DNA of 64,000 bases from Mycobacterium sp. E2733 (GTDB lineage: Bacteria > Actinomycetota > Actinomycetes > Mycobacteriales > Mycobacteriaceae): the NCBI RefSeq assembly GCF_001667585.1, contig NZ_LZJZ01000013.1:17782-81781 (forward strand). Reading direction: 5' to 3'. The position numbers and the translations under genes were made by a program. Below are positions 25,796 through 33,939 of the stretch, piece after piece. Below the pieces are notes generated by a model. The model ran no database searches. It was not told the DNA's origin and saw only the letters and a program-made list of their open reading frames with translations. Numbering within the stretch: the stretch's first letter is position 1; every line of letters starts with the position of its first letter.

Positions 25796-27022
25796 ATGAC
25801 GACCGCGCGGACCGATTCCGAGGGGTTGCTGCTGCAACTGCTGGACCCGGCCAACCGGCCCGACCCGTACCGACTCTGTGCGCAGTTTCGTGACGGCGGA
25901 GCGCTGCAGCTACCCGGCGCGAACCTGACCGTCTTCTCGAGCTACCGAGATTGTGACGAGGTATTGCGGCATCCAATGTCAAGCAGCGACAACGTCAATT
26001 CGACGGTCGCCAAGCGGCAGGCCGAGGCCGGCACGGCGCCGCGCAGGCAGGGCCCACCGGGCTTCCTCTTTCTCGACCCACCCGATCACACCCGGTTGCG
26101 CAAGCTGGTCAGCAAGGCATTTGCGCCCAAGGTGGTGAACGCGCTGAAACCCGATATTCGCTCGCTGGTCGACGGAATGCTCGATCGGGTCGCCGAAAAG
26201 GGCCACTTCAACGTCGTCGAAGATTTCGCCTATCCGCTGCCGGTCGCGGTGATCTGCCGGCTGCTCGGCGTTCCCCTGGATGACGAGCCCCAATTCAGCC
26301 ACGCGTCGGCGTTGCTCGCTCAGGCGCTGGACCCGTTTTCGACGATCACCGGCGTGCCGCCGGAAGTTGCGAAACAACGCCAACAGGCCGCGACGTGGCT
26401 GCGGGCGTACTTCCACGGTCTGATCGACCGCCGCCGTTCGAAACCCGGTGACGACCTGCTGTCGGGGCTGATCGCGGTGGAGGAGTCCGGAGATCAACTG
26501 ACCGAAGAGGAGATTGTCTCTACCTGCAATCTCCTCTTGATCGCCGGACATGAGACCACGGTGAACCTGATCGGGAACGCCATCTTGGCGATGCTGCGCA
26601 ATCCCGAGCAGTGGACCGCCCTGGGTGCCGACCCCGGTCGCGCACCGGCGATTGTGGAAGAGACCCTGCGGTACGACCCGCCTGTGCAACTGGTCGGGCG
26701 AATCGCTCTCGCCGACATGATGATTGGTGGAGTCGAGGTGCCTGCGGGTGATGTCATGATGTTGTTACTGGCCGCGGCCCACCGTGACCCTGCGGAATTC
26801 GACCGGCCCGATCTCTTCGACCCGGATCGGAAGGCGTTGCGTCACCTGGGATTCGGCCGGGGAGCCCACTACTGCCTGGGCGCGCCGCTGGCCCGGCTGG
26901 AAGCCGGCGTCGCGCTGTCGGCGGTGACCGCACGCTTTCCGGCCACGCGGCTGGACGGTGAGCCGCAATACAAGGCCAACGTCACGCTGCGTGGTTTGTC
27001 GCAGCTCATGATCGCGGTCTGA
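25796..27022 (+). CDS. Cytochrome P450
   Basis: A 408-residue soluble P450. LLIAGHETT is the I-helix oxygen-binding motif, EETLR the ExxR of the K helix, and FGRGAHYCLGAPLAR the haem loop with ligand Cys360. The length is normal. ATG 25796 is preferred; the open frame extends far upstream through the dehalogenase in another register. The partner ferredoxin is not encoded nearby. Adjacent dehalogenase and Nudix genes suggest xenobiotic or lipid oxidation; I cannot assign a CYP family. Confidence 0.93.
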   Translation: MTTARTDSEGLLLQLLDPANRPDPYRLCAQFRDGGALQLPGANLTVFSSYRDCDEVLRHPMSSSDNVNSTVAKRQAEAGTAPRRQGPPGFLFLDPPDHTRLRKLVSKAFAPKVVNALKPDIRSLVDGMLDRVAEKGHFNVVEDFAYPLPVAVICRLLGVPLDDEPQFSHASALLAQALDPFSTITGVPPEVAKQRQQAATWLRAYFHGLIDRRRSKPGDDLLSGLIAVEESGDQLTEEEIVSTCNLLLIAGHETTVNLIGNAILAMLRNPEQWTALGADPGRAPAIVEETLRYDPPVQLVGRIALADMMIGGVEVPAGDVMMLLLAAAHRDPAEFDRPDLFDPDRKALRHLGFGRGAHYCLGAPLARLEAGVALSAVTARFPATRLDGEPQYKANVTLRGLSQLMIAV

Positions 27023-27087
27023 CCGGCGCGTCGCGGGGCCGAGCTTCGGGCTTCGGGCAGATCATCGCCGCGGCACCTAGACCAAAA

Positions 27088-27100
27088 GCCGATTATCGGC
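27088..27100. promoter_or_regulatory. Perfect 13-bp palindrome
   Basis: GCCGATTATCGGC (arms GCCGAT/ATCGGC, one central base) lies 75 bases upstream of the membrane protein gene at 27175 in a 152-bp spacer. It is positioned as an operator; no matching regulator is adjacent. Confidence 0.35.
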
Positions 27101-27174
27101 ACGGCGGTACACCGATAGTCCTAAAATCCCTTGGTCAGCCGTATCACGACGCAGTCCATAAGTAGGTACCGGAC

Positions 27175-28230
27175 ATGACCGAAGACAACGAAAAAAGCGA
27201 CGGCACTCCCGATCCCGGAGCCGGGGGCGGGAAGAGATCAAACGGACCGGCGACACCGGGTCCTCGTCAGGTTCCGATCACGCTCGCCGTCTACCGTGAT
27301 TTGCGCGTCGGCATGGTGGTCATCATGGTGATGCTCGCCGCGGCCGTGCTCATCGAAAGGCTTTCGGCAACGTGCTGGCAATTGGCCATCAGCGCTTACT
27401 ATTACACCTCCGCCCATAGCATCGTCATCGCCGCGCTTCTGGCGCTCGGCGCTCTATTCATCATGTACAAGGGCAGCAGCGACACCGAAGATGCTCTGTT
27501 GAGTTTGGCCGGGGTATCCGCGTTGATAGCCGCGATCGTGCCGCAGGGTCGGCCGTCGCCACTGTGCGGACGAGCTGATCTGCCGCCCGAATACAACGTC
27601 GACGCAGTCACTCGGCCCAACGTCTGGGCGGTGGTCATCGGACTGCTTTTGGGTTGGGGCATTGTTTTGTGGCAATCCCCGCACAACCGGACCGAGCAGA
27701 CAAGAAGCCCGGGCGGCATACTGGCGCTGGGTTTGTTCTGGCTGATCATGGCGGTCGGCCTGCTTACCTTCATCTTCGATCACAAGTTCTTCTTAGCGCA
27801 GGCACACGGCGCAGCCGGGTTCCTGCTCCTCTCGACATTCATCGCCACCGTGTTTTGCACCGGATACCTCGTCAAGCGAGAGGATGAGTCGAAATCATCT
27901 CATCCCCGCGCGTATCGACGGTTCTACCGGGCAATGGCCGTGGTGATGCTGGTGACGTTAATCGCTATTGTCACAGCACATCTCGTGCACCGCGGCTGGG
28001 AGTTGTGGGTCTTGCTGGTCGAGGCGCTGCTGATCATCGAGTTCGCCATATATTGGGTGGTGCAGACCATCGAGCTGTGGGACAAGCCTGACCGAATGGA
28101 GCACCTTCCTGACGATGCCCAGCGGCGGATCGCCGATGCGAGGACAAAGGGTGGGCTGGACGGATTCAAGTCCGGGCTGGCCGATGTGACGAAGCCAGGT
28201 GCGGCCGATCGGTTGCTGCCATTCCTGTGA
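27175..28230 (+). CDS. Polytopic membrane protein, unknown function
   Basis: A 351-residue protein with a charged 40-residue cytosolic N-terminus (DNEKSDGTPDPGAGGGKRSN) and about eight hydrophobic segments, for example MVVIMVMLAAAVLIERL, IVIAALLALGALFIMY, VWAVVIGLLLGWGIVLW, LALGLFWLIMAVGLLTFIF, LLLSTFIATVFCTGYL and LLVEALLIIEFAIYWVV. The C-terminus is hydrophilic. No transporter or enzyme motif was recognised; relatives are unnamed membrane proteins. AAGTAGGT precedes the ATG. The gene is monocistronic. Confidence 0.78.
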   Translation: MTEDNEKSDGTPDPGAGGGKRSNGPATPGPRQVPITLAVYRDLRVGMVVIMVMLAAAVLIERLSATCWQLAISAYYYTSAHSIVIAALLALGALFIMYKGSSDTEDALLSLAGVSALIAAIVPQGRPSPLCGRADLPPEYNVDAVTRPNVWAVVIGLLLGWGIVLWQSPHNRTEQTRSPGGILALGLFWLIMAVGLLTFIFDHKFFLAQAHGAAGFLLLSTFIATVFCTGYLVKREDESKSSHPRAYRRFYRAMAVVMLVTLIAIVTAHLVHRGWELWVLLVEALLIIEFAIYWVVQTIELWDKPDRMEHLPDDAQRRIADARTKGGLDGFKSGLADVTKPGAADRLLPFL

Positions 28231-28243
28231 CTCGCCGTCTAGA

Positions 28244-28612
28244 TCACCCGCGCTCCCACGGTGGGCTCTCGCCCATCTTCTTGTAGTACTTGGCCAGGTG
28301 GCTCTTGACCCGGTCGACGTCGGTCTTCGGGAGGTCGATGCCGCCGCGCGCGCCGTCCATGATCGCGCCGGCCGCCATCACCCCGCGGGGAACGGCCTTG
28401 AGGTCGCCACCGATGACATCGGCGATCAAGAGTTTGTACGCCGTGAAGTTGTCCTTCTTCGCGTTGTCGTACCAGACGTGGGCGTCGCGGTACTTCTGAT
28501 TGGGCGCGTCTTTCGCCCCGGCCCAGTTGCGGACCCGCTTTTCGGCGGCGTCTCCGTCCCACTTGCGATCGCGATCGGCCAACGGCAAATCCTGAAACGC
28601 TGTCACAGACAT
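28244..28612 (-). CDS. Small phage-capsid-type accessory domain protein
   Basis: A 122-residue basic, soluble protein. The sections [51 protein letters not shown] and [19 protein letters not shown] recall a domain I know from phage prohead protease or capsid polyproteins and from stand-alone bacterial homologues. No other phage structural gene is nearby, so it is probably a domesticated remnant. It faces the membrane protein gene tail to tail and is divergent from the 13E12 gene. Confidence 0.72.
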   Translation of the reverse strand: MSVTAFQDLPLADRDRKWDGDAAEKRVRNWAGAKDAPNQKYRDAHVWYDNAKKDNFTAYKLLIADVIGGDLKAVPRGVMAAGAIMDGARGGIDLPKTDVDRVKSHLAKYYKKMGESPPWERG

Positions 28613-28740
28613 GTGAGTTCACTTGCCCGCCCTGGCGGAGATTAAACGCTTTCTTCGGAGTTATCCACAGCTACAAGTTCATCCACAGCCTGGATTTTGG
28701 GCGGTGTTCGCGCTGCGGCGCAGGCGATATATTCGGACGT

Positions 28741-30276
28741 ATGTTCGATGATGTGTTGCCGACCATTGAGGCGCTGGCGCGCGCCGATGACGCGGAGGTG
28801 TCGGCCGCGATCGCGGAGTGCGCACGGATTGAGGCGAAGGCGGCGGCGCGCAAGCTGGCGGCGGTCGCGGAGCTCGTGCACCGCCACGCCGACGGTCCGA
28901 CGATTTCCGCCCACTGGTCATGCGACAACTGGGATGCCATGGCGGCCGAAGTCGCTGCCGCACAGAACATCAGCCACGCCATGGCCTCTGGCCAGATGTA
29001 TCTGGCCGCGGCGCTGCGCAACCGGCTTCCGCGAGTGGGGACGCTGTTCGCCGAGGGCACGATCAGCGCCCGGCTGGCGGCGACCATTGTCTGGCATACC
29101 GACCTCGTAAAAGACCGTGAGACATTGGAATTGATCGACACGACGTTGGCCGACGACGCGGCACGGTTCGGGCCGATGTCCGCAAGCAAGACCGCGCAAG
29201 CAATCGACGCGGTGGTGGACCAATACGATCCGGGCGCCCTGCGCCGCACTCGCGCCGCGGCCCGCAGCCGCGACGTCGTCATCGATCAATCCGACGACGA
29301 GTCGGGCACCGCGGCTATATGGGGCCGACTCTATGCGCATGATGCGGCCGTGCTGGAGCGGCGCCTGCTGCAGATGGCTCACGGTGTGTGTGATGACGAC
29401 CCGCGCACCGTTGCCCAGCGCCGCGCCGACGCGTTGGGCGCGCTGGCCGCCGGCGCGGACCGGCTCGCGTGCAGTTGCGGCGACGCGGCCTGTCTGGCCG
29501 GCGGCGCTAAGGACGAGCGAGCGGCCAGCGTGGTTATTAACGTTGTCGCCGACGCGTCGGCGCTGAACGCCGATCCCGACCCGCACATGGCAGGCCAGCC
29601 GGCGCGCAGGCCCGTTACGGACCAGACGACACTCGCCGAGGCGCTGGCGCCCGATCCCGAGCCCGATGTGCCGCAAACCCGGCCGCCCGCGCTGATCACC
29701 GGCGGCGGGGTGCTATCGCCTGGCGTAGTCGCCGAGCTGATCCGCGGCGGCGCCAAGGTCCGGCCGCTGAGTCACCCCGCCGACGCGAAGCCCGAACCGG
29801 GGTATCGCCCCTCGGCCGAGCTGGAGCGTTTTATCCGGTGCCGCGACATGACATGCCGGTTCCCCGGTTGCGATCGACCGGCCGAGTTCGCCGACATCGA
29901 CCACACGGTGCCCTACCCGCTCGGCCCCACCCACGCGTCCAACCTCAAATGCCTATGCAGAAAACACCATCTTTTGAAAACGTTCTGGACGGGTTGGCGT
30001 GACGAGCAACGGCCGGACGGCACCGTGGTGTGGACGTCGCCGACCGGGCAGACCTACACCACCCGTCCGGGCAGCCGACTGTTGTTTCCCGCGCTGTGCG
30101 TGACGACGGGCGAATTACGATTCGCCTCAAGTCAAAATCGACCTCCCGGCGATCGCGGAGTCATGATGCCCAAACGCCGCCGGACCCGACAGCAGGACCG
30201 GGCCCGCCGCATCAACGCCGAACGCGCACTCAATGCCGCGCACATCGCCGAACGCAATGAGCCGCCACCCTTCTAG
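28741..30276 (+). CDS. 13E12/DUF222 HNH endonuclease-motif protein
   Basis: A 511-residue protein of the 13E12 repeat family, which is abundant and multicopy in mycobacteria. The N-terminal DUF222 region (residues about 1-290) begins [20 protein letters not shown]; the C-terminal HNH zinc-finger-type region is [20 protein letters not shown] followed by [16 protein letters not shown]. Whether it cuts DNA is unknown; related elements behave as intron-like or mobile genes. Length is full, and no frameshift is visible. Its stop overlaps the convergent ligC stop by 3 bases. Confidence 0.9.
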   Translation: MFDDVLPTIEALARADDAEVSAAIAECARIEAKAAARKLAAVAELVHRHADGPTISAHWSCDNWDAMAAEVAAAQNISHAMASGQMYLAAALRNRLPRVGTLFAEGTISARLAATIVWHTDLVKDRETLELIDTTLADDAARFGPMSASKTAQAIDAVVDQYDPGALRRTRAAARSRDVVIDQSDDESGTAAIWGRLYAHDAAVLERRLLQMAHGVCDDDPRTVAQRRADALGALAAGADRLACSCGDAACLAGGAKDERAASVVINVVADASALNADPDPHMAGQPARRPVTDQTTLAEALAPDPEPDVPQTRPPALITGGGVLSPGVVAELIRGGAKVRPLSHPADAKPEPGYRPSAELERFIRCRDMTCRFPGCDRPAEFADIDHTVPYPLGPTHASNLKCLCRKHHLLKTFWTGWRDEQRPDGTVVWTSPTGQTYTTRPGSRLLFPALCVTTGELRFASSQNRPPGDRGVMMPKRRRTRQQDRARRINAERALNAAHIAERNEPPPF

Positions 30277-31352
30277 GCCGATCCCAGGCCGGGCACGATG
30301 TCACCGAGGCTGAATGTCACCGGCTGTTCGAGCTGTTCGTAGGTGCACGAGCGGGGCTCGCGGTCCGGACGCCACCGGTTGAACTGCGCGGTATGACGGA
30401 AGCGCCGGCCCTCCATGTGGTCGTAGCGAACCTCAACGACGCGCTCCGGACGCAGCGGCACGAACGAAAGATCCTTTCCGGCATTCCAGCGCGAGAATTC
30501 GTTCTTGCGCGGCGTTCGTTCGCCTGCCTCGTGGGCGGCCCAATTCCATGGGTGGTCCTCGAAGTCGGTGACGAGCGGCTGCAGCTCGGCGAACAGGCGT
30601 CGCCGCTCGGCCATGGGAAAGGCGCCGATCACGCCGACGGACGCCAGCTGGCCATCGTCCTGATAGAGCCCGAGCAGGAGCGAGCCTATGGCTTGAACTT
30701 CTGGGCCGCCGGACTTGTGCACGCGATAGCCGGCGACCACGCAGTCGGCGGTCCGCTCGTGCTTGATCTTGAACATGGCTCGCTTGTCGGGCTGATAGGT
30801 GACGGTCAGCGGCTTGGCGATGACACCGTCGAGGCCGGCTCCCTCGAACTCGTCGAACCAACGCCGAGCAATATCGATGTCGGTGGTGGCCGGCGTGACA
30901 TGGATCGACGGTCCCGAGTCCGCCAGGGCATCGACGAGGGCGGCGCGCCGCTCGCTGAATGGTCGCCCCATGTAGTCGTCGTCGCCCAGGGCGAGCAAGT
31001 CGAATGCGATGAAGGACGCCGGCGTCGCCTCGGCGAGCATCCGCACCCGCGAATCGGCCGGGTGGATGCGCTGTTGTAGCGCCTCGAAATCCAGGCCGTG
31101 GTCGGTGGCGATGACGATCTCCCCGTCGATCACGCAACGCGCGGGCAGCTCTGCTTGGACCGCCGCCACCAACTCGGGGAAATAGCGCGTCATGGGCCGT
31201 TCGTTGCGGCTGCCCAGCTCCACTTCGTCGCGGTCACGGAAACAGATGGACCTGAATCCGTCCCATTTCGGTTCGTATGACGCTTCGGGCGGGATCGACG
31301 GCACCGATTTGGCAAGCATCGGCGACACCGGGGGCATGACGGGTAAGTCCAT
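30273..31352 (-). CDS. ligC: ATP-dependent DNA ligase
   Basis: A 359-residue ATP ligase. The nucleotidyl-transfer Lys29 is in [40 protein letters not shown] and [17 protein letters not shown] are motifs III to V, followed by an OB domain. Length matches mycobacterial LigC (Rv3731 by recall), a backup end-joining/repair ligase. ATG 31352 ([13 protein letters not shown]) is preferred. It is divergent from the LigD-like polymerase gene by only 26 bases, so the two promoters overlap, and the pair likely cooperates in repair. Confidence 0.94.
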   Translation of the reverse strand: MDLPVMPPVSPMLAKSVPSIPPEASYEPKWDGFRSICFRDRDEVELGSRNERPMTRYFPELVAAVQAELPARCVIDGEIVIATDHGLDFEALQQRIHPADSRVRMLAEATPASFIAFDLLALGDDDYMGRPFSERRAALVDALADSGPSIHVTPATTDIDIARRWFDEFEGAGLDGVIAKPLTVTYQPDKRAMFKIKHERTADCVVAGYRVHKSGGPEVQAIGSLLLGLYQDDGQLASVGVIGAFPMAERRRLFAELQPLVTDFEDHPWNWAAHEAGERTPRKNEFSRWNAGKDLSFVPLRPERVVEVRYDHMEGRRFRHTAQFNRWRPDREPRSCTYEQLEQPVTFSLGDIVPGLGSA

Positions 31353-31378
31353 AAGCCGATTGTGCTGGAATCTTTGGT

Positions 31379-32425
31379 ATGGCTGCTGCAGAAGAGCTCG
31401 ACGTCGACGGTATTGCGGTGCGCCTGACCAGTCCGGACAAGGTCTATTTCCCCAAGCTGGGTGCGAAGGGCACAAAGCGGCGGCTCGTCGAGTACTACCG
31501 AACCGTGGCCGTTGAAGCCGGAAGCCCGTTGCTCGACGCGCTCCGCGATCGGCCCACCCATCTGCAGCGGTTCCCGGATGGCATCGACGGTGAGGAGATC
31601 TACCAGAAGCGGGTTCCGCAGCACCACCCCGACTATCTGCAGACCTGCCGGGTGACGTTCCCGTCCGGCCGCACCGCCGACGCGCTGAAGGTGACGCACC
31701 CCTCCGCCATCGTGTGGGCGGCGCAGATGGGCACCATCACCTTGCACCCGTGGCAGGTGCGCTGCCCGGATACCGACCATCCCGACGAGTTGCGCATCGA
31801 CCTGGATCCGCAGCCCGGTGTCGGCTTCGAGCAGGCGCGCGAGGTCGCGGTCGACGTGTTGCGACCATTGCTCGACGAGCTCGGTCTGGTGGGATACCCC
31901 AAAACCTCCGGCGGGCGCGGGATCCACGTCTTCCTGCGGATCGCCAGCGATTGGGACTTCATCGAGGTACGCCGCGCCGGCATCGCCCTGGCCCGCGAGG
32001 TAGAGCGACGCGCACCCGAGGCCGTCACCACTGCGTGGTGGAAAGAGCAACGCGGCAAGCGCATCTTCATCGACTTCAATCAGAACGCCCGGGACCGCAC
32101 CATGGCGTCGGCGTACTCGGTGCGCCCCACCCCGATCGCGACGGTGTCGACGCCGCTGACATGGGACCAGCTGGCCAGCGCGGAACCTGACGACTACACC
32201 ATCGAGACCGTCCCCGACCTGGTGAAGGGGCGCCAAGATCCCTGGGCCGCAATGAATGACGTGTCGCAGTCGATCGCGCCCCTACTGGCGATCGCCGAAG
32301 CCGACGAAGAGCGTGGCCTCGGCGACATGCCCTATCCGCCGAACTACCCAAAGATGCCCGGAGAACCGAAACGCGTTCAGCCCAGTCGGGATACGGCCTT
32401 GAAGAAGAGCAGCAAGACGAAGTGA
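31379..32425 (+). CDS. LigD-like polymerase/primase domain protein
   Basis: A 348-residue single-domain protein of the archaeo-eukaryotic primase superfamily, as in the polymerase domain of LigD (Rv3730c-like). LTSPDKVYFPKLGAKG opens the fold, HPDELRIDLDPQPGVGFEQ holds the two metal-binding Asp residues, and YPKTSGGRGIHVFLRI the nucleotide-binding Ser/His strand. It should add ribo- or deoxynucleotides at breaks. The basic tail (SRDTALKKSSKTK) may contact DNA. It is divergent from ligC. Confidence 0.92.
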   Translation: MAAAEELDVDGIAVRLTSPDKVYFPKLGAKGTKRRLVEYYRTVAVEAGSPLLDALRDRPTHLQRFPDGIDGEEIYQKRVPQHHPDYLQTCRVTFPSGRTADALKVTHPSAIVWAAQMGTITLHPWQVRCPDTDHPDELRIDLDPQPGVGFEQAREVAVDVLRPLLDELGLVGYPKTSGGRGIHVFLRIASDWDFIEVRRAGIALAREVERRAPEAVTTAWWKEQRGKRIFIDFNQNARDRTMASAYSVRPTPIATVSTPLTWDQLASAEPDDYTIETVPDLVKGRQDPWAAMNDVSQSIAPLLAIAEADEERGLGDMPYPPNYPKMPGEPKRVQPSRDTALKKSSKTK

Positions 32426-32592
32426 CAAAGCCTCGACCCCTCACGGGCTTTCGGGTTGGCCCGTGCGCCCCTGCACCAGAGCACTTGATAAACAAGCGCT
32501 TTCAGGTAACTGAGCAACAAGGAGTCGGTACGCTAACCGGCGCGCCCACGCCTACGAAGTAGAGCGCGCCAGCAGCGCAACCCGAAGCCGCC

Positions 32593-32721
32593 CTATGGCG
32601 TGCAGGTGATTCCGGTGGCCCCACTGGTGCACGAGATAGCTGGCAAGGTGCACCCGGAGCTTGTCAATGCGGTGAAGCCCAGGACCAGGCCGAGAACAAC
32701 CTTGTACTTCATACGAGACAT
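32593..32721 (-). CDS. 42-residue exported, lipoprotein-like peptide, copy A
   Basis: The ATG at 32721 is preceded on its strand by GGAG seven bases upstream. The peptide begins MSRMKYKVVLGLVLGF, a basic N-terminus and hydrophobic core, then TALTSSGC with Cys24 as a candidate lipid-modified residue, though -3 is Ser rather than Leu. The 18-residue remainder ends ATGITCTP and has Cys31 and Cys40. A paralogue lies at 33240-33371. Between copies, V/I exchanges and silent changes keep this frame, which argues that it is translated. I know no named family. A Sec-exported small peptide is as likely as a lipoprotein. Confidence 0.7.
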   Translation of the reverse strand: MSRMKYKVVLGLVLGFTALTSSGCTLPAISCTSGATGITCTP

Positions 32722-33239
32722 GAACCACTCCATCCATCCGAGGAGAAATGTTAAGCCCGAGGCGAGTTATGTTACGTGAGTACAATCCGGAATGCCAAGG
32801 GATTAAACGTATTTGAGATGTTCTATGCCGATGATCGAAAAAGGGGTATTGCCGGTCCGGACGCATTCCGTTGTGCCACATGGGTTGAGAGATCCACCAG
32901 GACAGCTGGGTCAGCAAGATTGGGCGCGGCAGGACCACAGAGATTTCCGCACCGAACTTGTGCTATTCCGTGTCAACGGTTTTCAGCACACGCGCGCCCA
33001 TGCAGCGCCGGAGCGTTGGGCGGCACCCTGTTGTAATCTAAGACAGCGCGAATCAGCGCGAAGCGCCTGACGCCCGAAGTTGCCTGATGAGCAAGCACTT
33101 CCGTAACCCGCGCGAAAAGAAGCCCGGTGCGCTGGCTGGCACGCCCAGGTAACCCAGCGGTGCGCTAGGTAGACCCAAAAGCGAGTCTTACCAAGCGAGG
33201 CGTGCCAGCAGCGCAACCCCTCGAGGGCTGAAGGGGACC
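32722..33239. other. Gene-poor spacer between the two small peptide genes
   Basis: This 518-bp spacer contains the probable promoter of copy A (32764-32795). A rightward open frame of 85 codons at 32813-33070 and leftward overlapping frames have no recognisable features and no support from the duplication. I see no RNA gene or transposase. Confidence 0.5.
32764..32795 (-). promoter_or_regulatory. Conserved promoter-like block, copy A
   Basis: Thirty-two bases, 30 identical to 33413-33444. On the leftward strand a TTGGCA-18-TAACAT pair can be read, which would start transcription about 40 bases before the ATG at 32721. High conservation in otherwise diverged DNA marks a functional element; sigma factor assignment is inferred. 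Confidence 0.55.
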
Positions 33240-33371
33240 CTATGGCGTGCAGGTTATTCCCGTGGCCGCAGTGCTGCAGTCGATGACTAGCGGCACCGTG
33301 CACCCTGAAGAGGTCAACGCGGTGGCGGCAAGTATCAGGCCGAGAACAATCTTGTACTTCATACGAGACAT
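33240..33371 (-). CDS. 43-residue exported, lipoprotein-like peptide, copy B
   Basis: The paralogue of 32593-32721: MSRMKYKIVLGLILAATALT, then SSGC with Cys24, and a tail ending ATGITCTP with Cys32 and Cys41. One codon longer than copy A in the middle (CTVPLVIDC against CTLPAISC). The start context ATGGAGTGGTCC matches copy A. N-terminus, Cys positions and C-terminal octapeptide are conserved while the middle varies, which is a pattern of a functional peptide under selection. Too short for most gene finders. Confidence 0.7.
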   Translation of the reverse strand: MSRMKYKIVLGLILAATALTSSGCTVPLVIDCSTAATGITCTP

Positions 33372-33412
33372 GGACCACTCCATCCTTTAGAGGAGAGATG
33401 TACGCCCGAGGG

Positions 33413-33444
33413 GAGTTATGTTACGTGAGTGCAATGCGGAATGC
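33413..33444 (-). promoter_or_regulatory. Conserved promoter-like block, copy B
   Basis: The counterpart of 32764-32795 (30 of 32 identical), 42 bases before the ATG at 33371. The TAACAT hexamer is kept; the upstream hexamer reads ATAGCA instead of TTGGCA, so copy B may be weaker. Confidence 0.5.
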
Positions 33445-33447
33445 TAT

Positions 33448-33939
33448 GGAAATCACCAAATTTGCGGCGACCTTTCTCAACTGATTGAAAGCCTGGCGCA
33501 ACCCCCCGCTGGACCGACCCATGTCGCGGTTAATCCGGCCCTGGTGGGCACCCGGAGCCCGATTTGCATTCATTTCCCAAAATCTTCCACGACGGCGGAT
33601 GGCGGAATAATATGATGCACAGCGCACGATCCGACCTACATTGCAACAATGCAGGGCGATGTCAAACGTGTTCGGGGGAAGCGAGATACGGCTACCGGCG
33701 GCTCCACCGGGCGTTGTCGTGCCCATTGCAATCCTGCCGTTGAACTGGGTAGGCTGTCTGCACGACCACACTGACCGCGCCGGCGTATCTCCTCGTGCCA
33801 GAATCCGGTCCACTCGTTCCTGAACTGTCAGCACTATGAATGCATTTCATGCACGCGGCTCGTTTGCGTCCTGCGGGGCCGGACCGTCGTTAGATTCCAA
33901 ATCCGGTCAACCCGATCGGGAAAAGTAGGCTTTGTGGTT
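33448..33939. other. Spacer with no supported gene
   Basis: This stretch has lower GC than its neighbours. A leftward open frame of 137 codons (33421-33834) has no recognisable features. The promoter of the glycosidase gene at 33940 should lie at its right end. Confidence 0.5.

Larger units (their letters stand above)
32483..32797. repeat. Tandem duplication unit A around a small exported-peptide gene
   Basis: This stretch recurs, diverged, at 33083-33447. The most conserved parts are the small gene at 32593-32721 and the 32 bases at 32764-32795. Flanks such as CCAGCAGCGCAACCC downstream of the gene are also shared. It is a roughly 600-bp-period duplication. Confidence 0.75.
33083..33447. 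repeat. Tandem duplication unit B
   Basis: The second copy of the unit at 32483-32797, in the same orientation and longer by internal insertions downstream of the gene. The coding part and the promoter-like block are the best-preserved segments. Confidence 0.75.

Noticed and set aside
32813..33070. Rightward 85-codon frame between the small peptide genes
   Set aside because: No ribosome site, no domain, no counterpart in the duplicated unit.
32983..33378. Leftward frame overlapping small peptide copy B in another register
   Set aside because: The parallel frame exists in copy A but shows radical changes, whereas the MSRMKYK frame shows conservative ones.
33421..33834. Leftward 137-codon frame
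   Set aside because: Atypical composition and no recognisable feature; it also crosses the conserved block at 33413-33444.
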